Positions 7,961-16,497 of a stretch of 64,000 nucleotides of DNA are shown here, piece by piece. The translations under genes were made by a program, and so were the position numbers. Under the pieces are notes generated by a model, which worked only from the letters and a program-made list of their open reading frames with translations, had not been told where the DNA came from and ran no database searches. The stretch comes from Agrobacterium larrymoorei. GTDB taxonomy: Bacteria; Pseudomonadota; Alphaproteobacteria; Rhizobiales; Rhizobiaceae. Position 1 is the first letter of the stretch; each line of letters begins with the position of its first letter. The stretch is taken from NCBI RefSeq assembly GCF_013322225.1, contig NZ_JAAMFB010000027.1:124001-188000 (forward strand), in the 5' to 3' direction.

Positions 7961-9115
7961 TCAGGCCGTGAACACAGCTTCGCCGGAGATCCATGTGGAT
8001 ATGATGTCGTAACCCCCGGTCAGCATGACGAAATCGGCATCGTAGCCTTCCAGCAGACGTCCTTTGCGGTCTGACACGCGGGCGACCTGTGCAGGATACA
8101 GGGATGCCATGCGCACCGCCTCCTCGATGCCGAAGCCAAGTTGCCTGTGAACGAAGAGGACGGATGAGAGCATATCGATGTCGGCACCTGCCAGCGTTCC
8201 ATCCGCCAGCGTCAGACGGCCATCCTTGCGATAGATCTGCCTGCCGTTCAGCGTCAGTCCGTCGATATCGGTCCCGATGGTCGACATTGCGTCCGTTACG
8301 ATAAAGATTTTTCCGGGACCGCGTTTTGCGCGAAGCGCCGCCCCCATCGAGGCTGGATGGACGTGAAAGCCGTCCGCGATGATGCCGCTCGAGAGCGTAC
8401 CGAGATCGAGAGCCGCGCCGACCAGGCCGGGCGAGCGGTTTTCCAGTGGGCTCATGGCGTTGAAGAGATGCGTAACAGTGCTTGCGCCAGCCTCGGCATA
8501 GCTCTTTGCCGTTTCATAAGAGGCGTTGGTGTGACCGAGGCTGACGATAAAACCTGCATCCGCAAGCCTGGCGACCTGATCGACCGTCACGTTCTCCGGA
8601 GCGATAGTGATCATTAGTGCGTCGAAGCTGCGCCCGATGGTGAGAAGCTCTTCCAGATCGCTGTCTTCCATGGGCCGGATAAGCTCTGGGTGATGGGTGC
8701 CCTTGCGCGCGACCGAGAGATGTGGACCTTCCAGATGCAGGCCCAGAAACCCCGGTACGCCTGCTTGCTTCGCCTCCAGTCCGGCTGTGATGGCTCTGGT
8801 CGTGATCTCACGTTTATCGGTGATCAGGGTCGGCAACAGCGCAGTCGTGCCGAATTTGGCGTGAGCGGCGCAAATGCCCTGAATGGCGGCCACGGACTGG
8901 TCATCGTTCAGCATGACGCCGCCGCCGCCATTGACCTGGAGATCAATGAAGCCGGGAACGATGATTGCGCCTTTCGCATCGACGCACGTCATGTCAGGGT
9001 GCGATTCTTCAGGGGAGGCGAACCCTGCGATTTTTCCTGCTTCAAGGATCAGCGTCCGGTTCTCGGTCCACTCAACTCCATCGAAAATACGCGCATTGGT
9101 GATAGCAGTCGCCAT
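7961..9115 (-). CDS. nagA: N-acetylglucosamine-6-phosphate deacetylase
   Basis: A 384-residue amidohydrolase that removes acetate from GlcNAc-6-phosphate to give glucosamine-6-phosphate. Family motifs are clear: PGFIDLQVNGGGG near the N-terminus, GLHLEGPHLS with the metal-binding Glu, SLGHTNAS and THLFNAMSPL with metal-binding His residues, and VTDAMS with the catalytic Asp. The frame continues 24 codons upstream into the neighbouring gene, but the start at 9115 (MATAITNARIFDG) matches the family and leaves two bases after the stop of the SIS-domain gene, so the two are translationally coupled. With the deaminase and GntR regulator it forms the amino-sugar catabolic operon; its product feeds fructose-6-phosphate into glycolysis. 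Confidence 0.95.
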   Translation of the reverse strand: MATAITNARIFDGVEWTENRTLILEAGKIAGFASPEESHPDMTCVDAKGAIIVPGFIDLQVNGGGGVMLNDDQSVAAIQGICAAHAKFGTTALLPTLITDKREITTRAITAGLEAKQAGVPGFLGLHLEGPHLSVARKGTHHPELIRPMEDSDLEELLTIGRSFDALMITIAPENVTVDQVARLADAGFIVSLGHTNASYETAKSYAEAGASTVTHLFNAMSPLENRSPGLVGAALDLGTLSSGIIADGFHVHPASMGAALRAKRGPGKIFIVTDAMSTIGTDIDGLTLNGRQIYRKDGRLTLADGTLAGADIDMLSSVLFVHRQLGFGIEEAVRMASLYPAQVARVSDRKGRLLEGYDADFVMLTGGYDIISTWISGEAVFTA

Positions 9116-9117
9116 GA

Positions 9118-10140
9118 TCAGCGTGTCTCCGTAACCTTTTTCAGTGCAGCCGGCGCGTCGGGATTGAACCCGCGCGATCGCGACCATGCTTCCACGAAGC
9201 CGTAGAACGGAACGATCGAGGCGAGAGCGTCGGTGAACGGATGGCCGGTCTTGACGACAGGCAGTGGGCGGGCCTTCAATGCGCCTTCGGCCGTTATGAA
9301 GGCGAGGGCGCCTCTCTGCGCAAGATCGTCAGCAGTCGAAATTACTGACGAGAGAGCTTCATCCTCCACGGCGAACGCAATGACCGGAAAACGGCGTTCG
9401 ACCAGTGCGACCGGCCCATGCAGCACTTCGGCGCTGGAATAGGCCTCGGCGTGAAGTTCAGACGTCTCCTTGAACTTCAAGGCTGCTTCATTTGCGATGG
9501 CAAGAGCAGGACCTCTGCCCAAAACATAAAGCGATTCCGCCTCGGCCAGTTCCGCTGCCAGTTCATTCCACTCCAGCTCTACCGCTCCACGAAGCTTTTC
9601 TGGAAGCTCCCGAACTGCGTCCTGAAGGCTGCTATCCTGCGTCCATTCGCCAAGGATCGCGAGCCCGGCGAGAATGGAGTTGAAGAAGGACTTCGTAGCT
9701 GCAACTGCAAGCTCCGGTCCGGCATTGATATCGATTGCGTGTTCGGACGCTTCTGCAAGCGGCGACGGGTGGGTATTCGTGAGAGAAATCGTCAGCGCTC
9801 CCGATCCGGCCGCAGATCTTGCCAGCGCAACGATATCGGGGCTTTTGCCGGATTGGGAAATGGAGATCGCCGCAGCGTTATCCAGCTTTAGCGATTTTCC
9901 ATAAATCGAGGCAAGGGATGGGCCGACGGAGGCAACCGCGCGTCCCGCTTTCTGCTCAATCGCATATTTCAGAAACTGCGCCGCGTGATCGGACGATCCG
10001 CGTGCGATGGTGACGAGGAAGGCAGGGTCGCGTTCACGAAGCGCCGCTCCGGCTGCCTTTAGGGTAGTGTGCGATTGGCCCAGAAGACGGGCCGCCGCTT
10101 CTGGTATTTCGCTGATTTCCTGTCGCATATGCGTTGGCAT
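9118..10140 (-). CDS. SIS-domain glucosamine-6-phosphate deaminase (NagB-II type)
   Basis: A 340-residue protein with two SIS (sugar isomerase) domains and no glutaminase domain. It opens with a conserved MRQEISEIPEA stretch and has the phosphosugar-binding ARGSSDHAAQF and SISQSGKSPD loops, then ATKSFFNSI and a second SIS domain containing YVLGRGPALAIANEAALKFKE. This architecture is the isomerase half of GlmS and is used as a non-orthologous glucosamine-6-phosphate deaminase in many Alphaproteobacteria and Shewanella. It lies between the GntR regulator and nagA, in the order expected for GlcNAc catabolism. An alternative start at 10128 (MRQEIS) is possible. A ketosamine-phosphate-specific relative such as AgaS is less likely because nagA is adjacent. 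Confidence 0.88.
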   Translation of the reverse strand: MPTHMRQEISEIPEAAARLLGQSHTTLKAAGAALRERDPAFLVTIARGSSDHAAQFLKYAIEQKAGRAVASVGPSLASIYGKSLKLDNAAAISISQSGKSPDIVALARSAAGSGALTISLTNTHPSPLAEASEHAIDINAGPELAVAATKSFFNSILAGLAILGEWTQDSSLQDAVRELPEKLRGAVELEWNELAAELAEAESLYVLGRGPALAIANEAALKFKETSELHAEAYSSAEVLHGPVALVERRFPVIAFAVEDEALSSVISTADDLAQRGALAFITAEGALKARPLPVVKTGHPFTDALASIVPFYGFVEAWSRSRGFNPDAPAALKKVTETR

Positions 10141-10172
10141 GGCAATCTTTCGTGTTGTTTGTCTTGAAGTCG

Positions 10173-10937
10173 TCAGGCGTCCGTAAGCGTCATCTCGGCG
10201 ACGAAATCGTAAGCGTCACCCCTGTAGAGAGAGCGGGTCAACTCCACCACGCGTCCGGATTCGAGATAGGAAATGCGTTCGATTGCCAGACCGGCCGAAC
10301 CTTCTGGAACGGCGAGCAGGCTCGCTTCCTCCCGCGTGACGTTGCGCGATGAAATGCGCTGCACGGCGCGAACAGGCGTGTGGCCGTTACGGCGAAGCTC
10401 GGCGTAAAGCGATGTTGCGACCAGCTTCGGATCGGGCAGGATATCGGATGCCAGACTGGCGTTCTCGATGGCGAGCGGGAGTTCATTGGCGATGCGAAGG
10501 CGCTCGAGGCGGGCGACCATCATCCCGGTCTTCAGCCCTAGCATCATCATTTCGTCCGGCGATGCATGAAAAAGTCCGCGCCGCAGCCATTCGGACCGGG
10601 TGACATATCCGCGATGCGCCATGTCCTCCGTAAAGGAGGTCAGGCGCGACAAAGGTTGCTGCAAGCGCGAGACCGGCTTGATCACGAAGGTGCCCGATCC
10701 GTGCTTTCTGGCCAGCAGCCCGTCTTTCACCAGATCATCGACGGCCTTGCGCACCGTCACGCGGCTGATATTGGCGAATTCGGCAAGGTCGCGTTCGGGA
10801 GGGAGAGCCTGCCCGTGATTGAGCCTGCCGGAGAGGATTGCCTGCTCCAGCGACTTGCGCAATTTGATATAGAGAGGCCCGGTGGACGTTTTCTGCCACT
10901 CTTCGGACGACAGGAATTCCGATATCGCCTCTGTCAT
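10173..10937 (-). CDS. GntR family regulator, HutC/UTRA subfamily (NagR-like)
   Basis: A 254-residue regulator. The N-terminal winged helix-turn-helix (about 20-90) includes LPPERDLAEFANISRVTVR and DGLLARKHGSGTFV. The C-terminal UTRA domain (about 100-245) contains LERLRIANELPLAIENASL and ends in SLYRGDAYDFVAEM, the usual effector-binding signature. It is the first gene of the minus-strand amino-sugar operon and faces murQ across a 337-bp gap, which carries two inverted copies of a TTGGTA-containing motif; these are the natural candidates for its operators. By analogy with NagR/DasR proteins the effector would be a phosphorylated amino sugar, probably GlcNAc-6-P or glucosamine-6-P. Confidence 0.9.
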   Translation of the reverse strand: MTEAISEFLSSEEWQKTSTGPLYIKLRKSLEQAILSGRLNHGQALPPERDLAEFANISRVTVRKAVDDLVKDGLLARKHGSGTFVIKPVSRLQQPLSRLTSFTEDMAHRGYVTRSEWLRRGLFHASPDEMMMLGLKTGMMVARLERLRIANELPLAIENASLASDILPDPKLVATSLYAELRRNGHTPVRAVQRISSRNVTREEASLLAVPEGSAGLAIERISYLESGRVVELTRSLYRGDAYDFVAEMTLTDA

Positions 10938-11087
10938 GCTGCACCCGATGCATGGGACCGCAGGCGCAGAGCACAGGCAGCATCAGTGAACGCCTGCCTG
11001 CCTGCGGCACACGCAGTCGCGCGCAGATCTCCCGCGCCGCTGACTTCTCCTGCCTCATTTCGCCACATGATTGGTCTCCTCAATGCA

Positions 11088-11109
11088 CCATACCAAAAAG
11101 CTACCAATT
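11088..11109 (-). promoter_or_regulatory. Operator-like motif, copy 1 (regulator side)
   Basis: Read on the minus strand, the 22 bases begin AATTGGTA and contain a second TTGGTAT exactly 11 bp after the first TTGG. Seventeen of the 22 positions match the plus-strand motif at 11231-11252. The copy lies about 150 bp upstream of the GntR gene start. Binding by the adjacent GntR regulator is inferred from position and symmetry. Confidence 0.55.
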
Positions 11110-11230
11110 ATCCAGTGGGAGGCATCATTTTTTAACAGAGGTAAATAAAATGCTTTATATACAATGTTTTGTGAGAGGAATTTCGGATTTTCGCAGCAAA
11201 AATAAACGAAATCCTAAAAGGGTGCTAGAC

Positions 11231-11252
11231 AATTGGTATTTTTTTGGCATTA
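11231..11252 (+). promoter_or_regulatory. Operator-like motif, copy 2 (murQ side)
   Basis: AATTGGTA followed 11 bp from the first TTGG by TTGGCAT; the inverted partner of the motif at 11088-11109. It ends 22 bp before the murQ start codon, where a bound repressor would block initiation. The rest of the 337-bp gap between the two divergent genes is AT-rich and presumably holds the divergent promoters; no other gene is seen in it. Confidence 0.55.
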
Positions 11253-11274
11253 GATTGCGCGAGGAGTTTTCGAG

Positions 11275-12174
11275 ATGAATGTGAGCGCAACGGAAGAACT
11301 GAATGGCGAGGCTGCGGGGCTGGATGTTATGGCTCCGCTCGACATTCTGTCTCTTCTGAGCTCAGGCCAGCAGCGCGCTGCTGCGGTGGTCGAAAAGGCG
11401 CATCGCGCAATTGCGCAGGCGTCGGCACTGGCGGCCAAATCGATCGAGTCCGGCGGGAAACTCATTTATGCGGGGGCTGGCAGCTCAGGCCTGATGGCCA
11501 TGGCCGATGCGCTGGAGTTGCCGGGCACCTATGGCCTTCTGCCCGAGCAGGTCGTGATTCTGTTTGCGGGCGGAATGCGTGATCTGTCCGGGATGCCCGG
11601 TGGCCCCGAAGATGACGTGGACCGTGCAAAGGCCGATGCCGAGGCTGTCATAAAGCCAGGCGACTGTGTGATCGTGCTGTCGGCAAGTGGATCGACACCC
11701 TATGCTCTTGCGGTATCGGAGGTTGCTCAGAGCAAAAAGGCACATGTGATCGCCATTGCCAACAATGCGGGTGCCACGCTTTTTACCGACGCGGATGTTG
11801 CCATCTTGCTCCAGACCCCGCCGGAATTCGTTTCGGGTTCCACGCGCATGGGGGCGGCAACGGCCCAGAAAATCGCTCTCAACATGTTTTCGACATTGAT
11901 GGCGATCCAGCTCGGTCATGTCCATGACGGCTACATGGTCAACTTCCAGGCAGACAACAAGAAGCTTGTGGAGCGAGCAGCCCGCACCGTTGCGGACATA
12001 ACGGGCGTAGAAAAGGATGAGGCTGGGCGTTTGGTGGAAAAGGCGTCTGGCTCCGTCAAGGTCGCGATCCTGCTCGGGGCAGGGGCGCGGGATAAGAAAT
12101 CAGCCGAGGATTTGCTTCAGAAAAGCGGCCAGAACGTTCGGCGCGCACTGGAGCTCATCGGCAGATCGGAATGA
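11275..12174 (+). CDS. murQ: N-acetylmuramic acid 6-phosphate etherase
   Basis: A 299-residue SIS-domain etherase that removes the D-lactyl ether from MurNAc-6-phosphate, giving GlcNAc-6-phosphate, the substrate of the facing nagA. Family motifs include GGKLIYAGAGSSG, the substrate loop VLSASGSTPYAL and the diagnostic GSTRMGAATAQKIALN. The usual Lys of GSTRMK is replaced by Gly here. GAGGAG lies at a good distance before the ATG. It is the first gene of a plus-strand operon with a sugar ABC transporter, a Gfo/Idh/MocA oxidoreductase and cutC. No MurNAc or anhydroMurNAc kinase is present in this window. The arrangement suggests recovery of cell-wall amino sugars. Confidence 0.93.
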   Translation: MNVSATEELNGEAAGLDVMAPLDILSLLSSGQQRAAAVVEKAHRAIAQASALAAKSIESGGKLIYAGAGSSGLMAMADALELPGTYGLLPEQVVILFAGGMRDLSGMPGGPEDDVDRAKADAEAVIKPGDCVIVLSASGSTPYALAVSEVAQSKKAHVIAIANNAGATLFTDADVAILLQTPPEFVSGSTRMGAATAQKIALNMFSTLMAIQLGHVHDGYMVNFQADNKKLVERAARTVADITGVEKDEAGRLVEKASGSVKVAILLGAGARDKKSAEDLLQKSGQNVRRALELIGRSE

Positions 12175-12229
12175 AAAACCATAGTTGCTGGACGCCGCAA
12201 TGGCGTCACATCAAGAGGGAGAACAGATA

Positions 12230-13489
12230 ATGACCCGTAATATCACTAGGGCTTTGCTGCTCGGCGTAAGCCTGTTCGGCACTGCCAATCTCGCCGCCGC
12301 GCAAGACGTGACGCTGACCATCGAAAGCTGGCGCAACGACGATCTCGCCATCTGGAAGGACAAGTTCATTCCGGCATTCGAAGCGAAAAACCCCGGCATC
12401 AAGGTGGTTTTCCAGCCCATGGCGCCGACGGAATATAATGCCGCGCTCAATGCCAAGCTGGAATCCGGCTCTGCGGGCGACCTCATAACCTGCCGCCCTT
12501 TCGATGCTTCGCTCGAACTTTTCAAGAAGGGTTATCTCAAGGATCTGACGAAGAACGCCGGCATGGAGAACTTCTCCGACGTGGCGAAGGCGGCATGGTC
12601 GACCGATGACGGGAGCCAGACCTTCTGCGTGCCGATGGCATCTGTCATTCACGGCTTCATCTATAACAAGGATGCATTCGAACAGTTGAAGATCGAGGTG
12701 CCGAAGACGGAAGCCGAATTCTTCGCCGCTCTCGACAAGATCAAAGCGGACGGCACTTACGTCCCGATGGCGATGGGCACGAAGGATCTCTGGGAAGCTG
12801 CGACCATGGGCTATCAGAACATCGGTCCGAACTACTGGAAGGGTGAGGAAGGCCGTCTGGCGCTGATCAAGGGCGAGCAGAAACTGACCGATGCCGACTG
12901 GGTCAAGCCCTATGAAGTCCTTGCCAAGTGGAAGGATTATCTTGGCGATGGTTTCGAGGCGCAGACCTACCCTGACAGCCAGAACATGTTCACACTCGGC
13001 CGGGCTGCGATCTATCCGGCAGGCTCTTGGGAAATCTCCGGCTTCAACACGCAAGCCCAGTTCAAGATGGGTGCATTCCCGCCACCAGTCGCAAAGGAAG
13101 GTGATGCTTGCTACATTTCCGACCATACTGACATTGGTATCGGTCTCAACGCGAAGTCGGCGCATGCCGCAGAAGCCACGAAATTTCTTGAATGGGTCGC
13201 TTCGCCGGAATTTGCAGACCTCTATGCAAACGCGCTTCCGGGCTTTTTCAGCCTGAACAATACTGCCGTCAAGATGGCCGATCCTTTGGCGCAAGAATTC
13301 GTGTCCTGGCGTGAAAAGTGCAAGCCGACCATCCGCTCGACCTACCAGATCCTGTCACGCGGAACACCCAACCTCGAAAACGAGACCTGGGTTGAATCCG
13401 CCAACGTGATCAACGGCACCGATACGCCGGCCGTCGCTGCCGAGAAGCTGCAAAAGGGCCTCGACAGCTGGTACAAACCGGCAAAGTAA
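12230..13489 (+). CDS. Sugar ABC transporter substrate-binding protein (family 1)
   Basis: A 419-residue periplasmic binding protein. A Sec signal peptide (MTRNITRALLLG... ending AAAQ) is followed by DVTLTIESWRNDD and the usual two-lobe pattern of the carbohydrate family 1 proteins, including VIHGFIYNKDAFEQL and IYPAGSWEISGF. ATG 12230 is preceded by AAGAGGGAG at correct spacing; in-frame codons upstream are ignored. It lies 55 bp after murQ and is followed by a hairpin and then two permease genes. The ligand should be an amino sugar or muropeptide-derived sugar given murQ and nagA, but this is from context. Confidence 0.9.
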   Translation: MTRNITRALLLGVSLFGTANLAAAQDVTLTIESWRNDDLAIWKDKFIPAFEAKNPGIKVVFQPMAPTEYNAALNAKLESGSAGDLITCRPFDASLELFKKGYLKDLTKNAGMENFSDVAKAAWSTDDGSQTFCVPMASVIHGFIYNKDAFEQLKIEVPKTEAEFFAALDKIKADGTYVPMAMGTKDLWEAATMGYQNIGPNYWKGEEGRLALIKGEQKLTDADWVKPYEVLAKWKDYLGDGFEAQTYPDSQNMFTLGRAAIYPAGSWEISGFNTQAQFKMGAFPPPVAKEGDACYISDHTDIGIGLNAKSAHAAEATKFLEWVASPEFADLYANALPGFFSLNNTAVKMADPLAQEFVSWREKCKPTIRSTYQILSRGTPNLENETWVESANVINGTDTPAVAAEKLQKGLDSWYKPAK

Positions 13490-13505
13490 GGCTGAATGCT
13501 CAATA

Positions 13506-13536
13506 CCCAAGGTGCTTTTCGGCGCCTTGGGTTTTT
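13506..13536 (+). terminator. Intercistronic hairpin after the binding-protein gene
   Basis: A ten-base-pair stem with one G-U pair (13506-13515 with 13522-13531) is followed by TTTTT, the form of an intrinsic terminator. Because the permease genes continue on the same strand, it more likely works as a partial terminator or 3' stabiliser that raises binding-protein level over permease level. Confidence 0.7.
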
Positions 13537-13628
13537 GCGCTATCGTCACCGCGAAAATCTCGCTGTACCATCGTCGCACCTGCGTTGTGCTTCGATCTGT
13601 TTTCCCTGATCCGAGGCCGGGCTGATCA

Positions 13629-14576
13629 ATGAGCACCGACATCACTTCCATCGATGAAACACCGGCACGGCGCCCGGTCCGCTGGCACATCATGCTGTTC
13701 ATGCTGCCTGCCTTTCTGGTCTACACGGCGGTGATGATCGTGCCGCTCGGCAGCACACTGTGGCTCTCGTTCTTCACGGAAGTGGACGGTCAACGGGTCT
13801 TCGTCGGTTTGCAGAATTTCAGGACACTGTTCGGAGAGCCTCGCTGGTCCGAGAGCTTCTGGAACGCGCTGAAAAACAATACGATCTTCTTCATCATTCA
13901 CATGTTGATGCAAAACCCTATCGGCATCGCGCTTGCTGCCCTGCTCTCGGTGCCGAAACTGCGTTTTTCAGCTTTCTATCGAACCGCGATTTTCCTTCCG
14001 ACACTTTTGTCCTTCGTCATAGTCGGCTTTATCTGGAAGCTCATCCTGTCTCCGCTCTGGGGCATCGCTCCGATGCTGCTCGATCTTGTGTATCTAAAGA
14101 GCCTTTTCGCGCCATGGCTGGGCCGTCCGAACTCGGCGCTGATCACGGTGTCGCTCATCTCGGTCTGGCAATATGTCGGCATTCCCATGATGCTGATCTA
14201 CGCCGCCCTCCTGAATATTCCCGATGAAGTCATCGAGGCTGCCGAAATCGATGGGATCACGGGGTGGAGCCAGTTCTGGAAGATCAAGCTGCCGCTCATC
14301 CTTCCTGCTATCGGTATTATCTCGATCCTGACATTCGTAGGCAATTTCAACGCTTTCGACCTGATCTATACGGTGCAGGGTGCCTTGGCGGGGCCGGATG
14401 GATCGACCGATATCTTGGGAACGCTGCTTTACCGCACCTTCTTCGGCTTCCAGCTACAGCTGGGGGATCGTTCCATGGGCGCGACAATCGCAACCGTGAT
14501 GTTCCTCATCATTCTTGCGGGCGTCGGCTTCTATCTCTTTGCCATCCAGCGCCGCATGCGTCGCTACCAGTTTTGA
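13629..14576 (+). CDS. Sugar ABC transporter permease (MalF/UgpA type)
   Basis: A 315-residue inner-membrane protein with about six hydrophobic segments and the conserved EAA loop (VIEAAEIDGITGWSQFWKIKLPL), which docks on the ATPase. It is the first of two permeases of the amino-sugar operon, between the binding-protein gene and the MalG-type partner, and ends eleven bases before the next start. A 139-bp non-coding stretch upstream holds the hairpin after the binding-protein gene and may also hold a secondary promoter. Specificity cannot be read from the permease. Confidence 0.9.
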   Translation: MSTDITSIDETPARRPVRWHIMLFMLPAFLVYTAVMIVPLGSTLWLSFFTEVDGQRVFVGLQNFRTLFGEPRWSESFWNALKNNTIFFIIHMLMQNPIGIALAALLSVPKLRFSAFYRTAIFLPTLLSFVIVGFIWKLILSPLWGIAPMLLDLVYLKSLFAPWLGRPNSALITVSLISVWQYVGIPMMLIYAALLNIPDEVIEAAEIDGITGWSQFWKIKLPLILPAIGIISILTFVGNFNAFDLIYTVQGALAGPDGSTDILGTLLYRTFFGFQLQLGDRSMGATIATVMFLIILAGVGFYLFAIQRRMRRYQF

Positions 14577-14586
14577 GGAGATGAGA

Positions 14587-15426
14587 ATGTCCAAGGCACG
14601 CTCCTCTTTCGCCCGAACGGCATCTGCCCACGCGATCCTCATCGCCTACACTGCGATCTCGCTGTTTCCGGTGGTGCTGACGATCATAAACTCGTTCAAG
14701 TCCCGAAACGCTATATTCCGTAATCCCATGCAGCCGCCGACCCCAGGCACCTTCGATCTGGTGGGTTACACCACGGTGCTGGGGCAGGGGGATTTTGTGC
14801 ACTACATGCAGAATTCGCTGATCGTGACGGTTGGATCGATTGCGCTGGTTCTGCTGTTCGGAGCCATGGCCGCGTTCGCGCTGTCCGAATATCGCTTTCG
14901 GGGCAATACCCTGCTTGGCCTTTATATGGCACTCGGTATCATGATCCCGATCCGTCTCGGCACCATCGGCATTTTGCAGGGAATGGTCGCAACCGGTCTC
15001 GTCAATACCAGGACGGCGCTGATCCTCGTTTACACCGCGCAAGGGTTGCCGCTGGCCATCTTCATCCTGTCCGAGTTTATGCGCACGGTTTCCGACGATC
15101 TCAAGAATGCCGGGCGCATCGACGGACTTTCGGAATACAAGATATTCTTCAGGCTCGTTCTGCCGCTCATCCGCCCGGCCATGGCAACCGTTGCCGTCTT
15201 CACGATGATCCCGATCTGGAACGATCTGTGGTTTCCGCTGATCCTTGCGCCCAGTGAGGCAACCAAGACGATTACGCTCGGCGCACAAATCTTCATCGGG
15301 CAATTCGTGACCAACTGGAACGCCGTGCTGGCGGCGCTTTCGCTGGCGATCGCGCCCGTTCTCGTCCTCTACACGATCTTCTCGCGGCAGCTGATCCGCG
15401 GCATCACGGCGGGAGCGGTAAAATGA
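14587..15426 (+). CDS. Sugar ABC transporter permease (MalG/UgpE type)
   Basis: A 279-residue inner-membrane protein with six predicted membrane segments. The EAA loop (DDLKNAGRIDGLSEYKIFF) diverges slightly from the EAA consensus, with Asn-Ala where Glu-Ala is usual. ATG 14581 lies directly against GAGGAG; ATG 14587 has the proper six-base spacing and is preferred. It pairs with the permease at 13629-14576 and its stop overlaps the next gene by 4 bp (ATGA). Confidence 0.9.
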   Translation: MSKARSSFARTASAHAILIAYTAISLFPVVLTIINSFKSRNAIFRNPMQPPTPGTFDLVGYTTVLGQGDFVHYMQNSLIVTVGSIALVLLFGAMAAFALSEYRFRGNTLLGLYMALGIMIPIRLGTIGILQGMVATGLVNTRTALILVYTAQGLPLAIFILSEFMRTVSDDLKNAGRIDGLSEYKIFFRLVLPLIRPAMATVAVFTMIPIWNDLWFPLILAPSEATKTITLGAQIFIGQFVTNWNAVLAALSLAIAPVLVLYTIFSRQLIRGITAGAVK

Positions 15427-16481
15427 ATACGAAACCACTCAGGGTTCTGGTCGCGGGCCTCGGCAATATGGGTTTGAGCCATGCGCTTGCCTATTCTGCC
15501 AATCCCGGTTTCGAGATCGTCGGTCTCGTCAACCGCTCCAGGCCCGATTTACCTGCTCCCCTTGCGGGCTACGACATCCAGCAGTCTTTCGAGGACGCGC
15601 TGGCCACCCTCAAACCGGATATCTGTTCGATCAACACCTATTCTGACAGCCATGCGGACTACGCGATCAAGGCGATGGAAGCGGGTTCGCACGTCTTTGT
15701 GGAAAAGCCATTAGCGACCACGGTCGCGGATGCCGAAAGGGTCGTTGCCTGTGCGCGTGCGAATGGGCGGAAGCTGGTGGTCGGCTATATCCTTCGCCAT
15801 CACCCCTCCTGGGTGAAGCTCATTTCGCTCGCACGGGAGCTCGGTGGTCCTTATGTTTTCCGCATGAACCTCAATCAGCAATCCTCCGGGAAAACCTGGG
15901 CGACGCACAAGGCCTTGATGCAGACGACACCGCCCATCGTTGATTGCGGAGTCCACTACGTCGATGTGATGTGCCAGATAACCGATGCCAAGCCCGTATC
16001 GGTGCGTGGCATGGGCTTGCGGCTATCGGATGAGATTGCGCCTGACATGTATAATTATGGGCATCTCCAGGTGATTTTCGACGATGGCTCTATCGGTTGG
16101 TACGAGGCCGGATGGGGGCCGATGATCTCGGAAACGGCGTTCTTCGTGAAAGATGTGATCTCGCCCAAAGGCTGCGTGTCCATCGTCATGGACCAGAACG
16201 CGAAATCCGATGATATCGATACGCACACCAAGACCTCGACCATACGCCTGCATCGCGCAGAAACGGCTAAAGACGGCCAGTTCGCAAACCCCGACCAGCT
16301 TCTTCAGATGGCCGGAGAACCTGGACATCAGGAGCTGTGCGATCTGGAACAAGCCTATGTGCTGAAAGCGATCCGTGAAGATCTCGATCTCGAGCGCCAC
16401 ATGACCGATGCCGTCCAATCGCTGCGCATCTGCCTTGCAGCAGATGAGAGCGTGCGAACCGGCCGCATGGTCGACCTTTGA
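15423..16481 (+). CDS. Gfo/Idh/MocA family oxidoreductase
   Basis: A 352-residue NAD(P)-dependent dehydrogenase. The N-terminal Rossmann fold has [12 protein letters not shown] at about 10-21; the family EKP motif is present ([10 protein letters not shown]), followed by the C-terminal alpha/beta substrate domain with [10 protein letters not shown] carrying the usual His/Asp. The start overlaps the stop of the permease gene by 4 bp, so it is tightly coupled to transport. In amino-sugar operons such enzymes oxidise or reduce a sugar ring carbon. The substrate here is unknown; it may convert a modified sugar before or after MurQ action. Confidence 0.88.
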   Translation: MNTKPLRVLVAGLGNMGLSHALAYSANPGFEIVGLVNRSRPDLPAPLAGYDIQQSFEDALATLKPDICSINTYSDSHADYAIKAMEAGSHVFVEKPLATTVADAERVVACARANGRKLVVGYILRHHPSWVKLISLARELGGPYVFRMNLNQQSSGKTWATHKALMQTTPPIVDCGVHYVDVMCQITDAKPVSVRGMGLRLSDEIAPDMYNYGHLQVIFDDGSIGWYEAGWGPMISETAFFVKDVISPKGCVSIVMDQNAKSDDIDTHTKTSTIRLHRAETAKDGQFANPDQLLQMAGEPGHQELCDLEQAYVLKAIREDLDLERHMTDAVQSLRICLAADESVRTGRMVDL

Positions 16482-16497
16482 AATCTGGAGTATTGTT

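Noticed and set aside
12206..13294. Long minus-strand frame (362 codons) opposite the binding-protein gene
   Set aside because: No family features, no ribosome binding site; the plus-strand gene has a signal peptide and family motifs.
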